Assembly: GCA_023383015.1 (NCBI GenBank)
Contig: JAHDXW010000032.1
Coordinates: 1 to 42,983, forward strand
Source of the DNA: Paracoccaceae bacterium
GTDB taxonomy: Bacteria > Pseudomonadota > Alphaproteobacteria > Rhodobacterales > Rhodobacteraceae
Length of the DNA: 42,983 bases
Reading direction: 5' to 3'
The notes beneath the pieces were generated by a model. It did not search any database. It had not been told where the DNA came from and saw only the letters and a list, made by a program, of their open reading frames with translations. The translations under genes and the position numbers were made by a program. Shown here in pieces: positions 42,473 through 42,983 of this stretch; within the stretch, counting starts at the first letter, position 1; the number at the start of each line of letters is the position of its first letter.

Positions 42473-42983
42473 CCCGCCCGAGGCGGCAAGGGGCAGCGAC
42501 GACGCGATGCGGTCGTTCCGGACGACCGTCCTCGGAGAGACCTGGACGGACCCCGGCGAGTCACCGGACTGTCAACGCCTCTGCGACCGCCGCGTGACCT
42601 GGGCGCCCTGCATACTCTCCGCGGGCGGGCTGTTCCCGACCGCCAAGGCAGCCCGGCAGCGGACCGGATCGAGATCGATGTCTGAGCCTTGGGCCGCAAG
42701 CTCGAAAGCTGGCGCGTCGACCAGCTTCTGCTCGCGGGCGGGCCCGGCGATCCGGTCTGCTGGCAGCACCCGACCGAGTAACTCTGGCGGGTTTGCCGGC
42801 GTGCCGGCGGCCAGCACATGGCCATAGCCCGCCTCGCCACCGACACCGGCTTCGGGGCCAGCGCAGTCTATGCCTGGTCGCGCAAGGCGGGCTTCGCACA
42901 GGTGGCCCCCGCGAAGGGGCTCGAGGGGTTCAACGTAAGCGTCCGGCCTGACTGCTACCCGTTCCAACGCCAGGGCAGTTGGT
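42473..42983 (+). pseudogene. Decayed phage terminase large subunit (GpA type), runs off the window
   Basis: Conserved GpA C-terminal blocks appear in order but in different frames. SDDAMRSFRTTVLGETW and ESPDCQRLCDRR (about 42495-42590) are followed by AGGLFPTA. A frameshift near 42645 leads to DRIEIDV, a TGA (42683-42685), RKLESWRVDQLLLAGGPGDP, a TAA (42779-42781), and then MAIARLATDTGFGASAVYAW and GFAQVAPAKGLEGFN (to about 42934). The normal family reads 'TVLGE.W...APDW.RLYDRRE...DRIE...W'. The N-terminal ATPase part is missing. It is inactive and marks a second phage remnant continuing to the right. Confidence 0.78.

Noticed and set aside
1-42983. tRNA, rRNA, integrase, attachment sites and replication origin
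   Set aside because: None was recognised by eye; a tRNA or attachment-site scan would be needed to exclude them formally.

Overview
The window is GC-rich DNA with alphaproteobacterial, probably Rhodobacteraceae-like, character. The evidence is a gene-transfer-agent-type tail gene order (DUF2460, DUF2163, NlpC/P60, TIM-barrel 'megatron', DUF2793), the dense ATGA/GTGA-coupled operons and the accessory metal-resistance content. No rRNA, tRNA, CRISPR, replication or integrase gene was recognised. The species cannot be fixed from the window.

Layout. (1) 90-2278, minus strand: chromate resistance pair chrB (rhodanese + ChrB domain) and chrA. (2) 2449-16229, plus strand: an apparently intact siphovirus/GTA-like tail and lysis module. 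It holds a gpU-like tail terminator, tail tube, tail assembly chaperone with a likely programmed -1 frameshift, tape measure, DUF2460 distal tail protein, holin-like proteins, GH24 endolysin, DUF2163 hub, NlpC/P60 peptidase, TIM-barrel megatron and a DUF2793 receptor-binding protein. No head, portal or terminase gene precedes it in the window. (3) 16477-24664: a copper/arsenic island with a frameshifted arsR, a DUF305-YVTN propeller fusion, two small Cys/His-rich secreted proteins, a DUF411 protein, a CopA-type P1B ATPase, a Tat-exported multicopper oxidase and, divergently, a cytochrome c. (4) 24871-28354: a circularly permuted ATP-grasp-like protein, then a nickel-resistance-like operon (nreA/rcnR-type repressor, nreB-type exporter, YqaA-family membrane protein) with a perfect CsoR/RcnR-type operator. 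(5) 28380-30677: a decayed IS256-family element and surrounding debris. (6) 30678-42079: a divergent catabolic locus. It has an HpcH/HpaI aldolase and an amidohydrolase leftward, and a complete dipeptide/opine-type ABC importer, a NicX/M29-like metalloenzyme, a GntR regulator, a second amidohydrolase and an atypical SDR rightward. (7) 42473-end: a decayed phage terminase large subunit (GpA type).

How the parts fit together. Regions 1, 3 and 4 are a multi-metal resistance patchwork (chromate, copper, arsenic remnant, nickel/cobalt) wrapped around a tail-only phage module, with dead transposase and terminase fragments marking past mobile-element traffic. Region 6 reads as one regulon that imports an unknown small N-containing or peptide-like compound and processes it with two related amidohydrolases, a ring-cleavage or peptidase-like metalloenzyme, a reductase and a C-C lyase. 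It is the best candidate here for an undescribed pathway. The tail-only module is the best candidate for an undescribed particle (tailocin-like) or for a prophage carrying chromate-resistance cargo.
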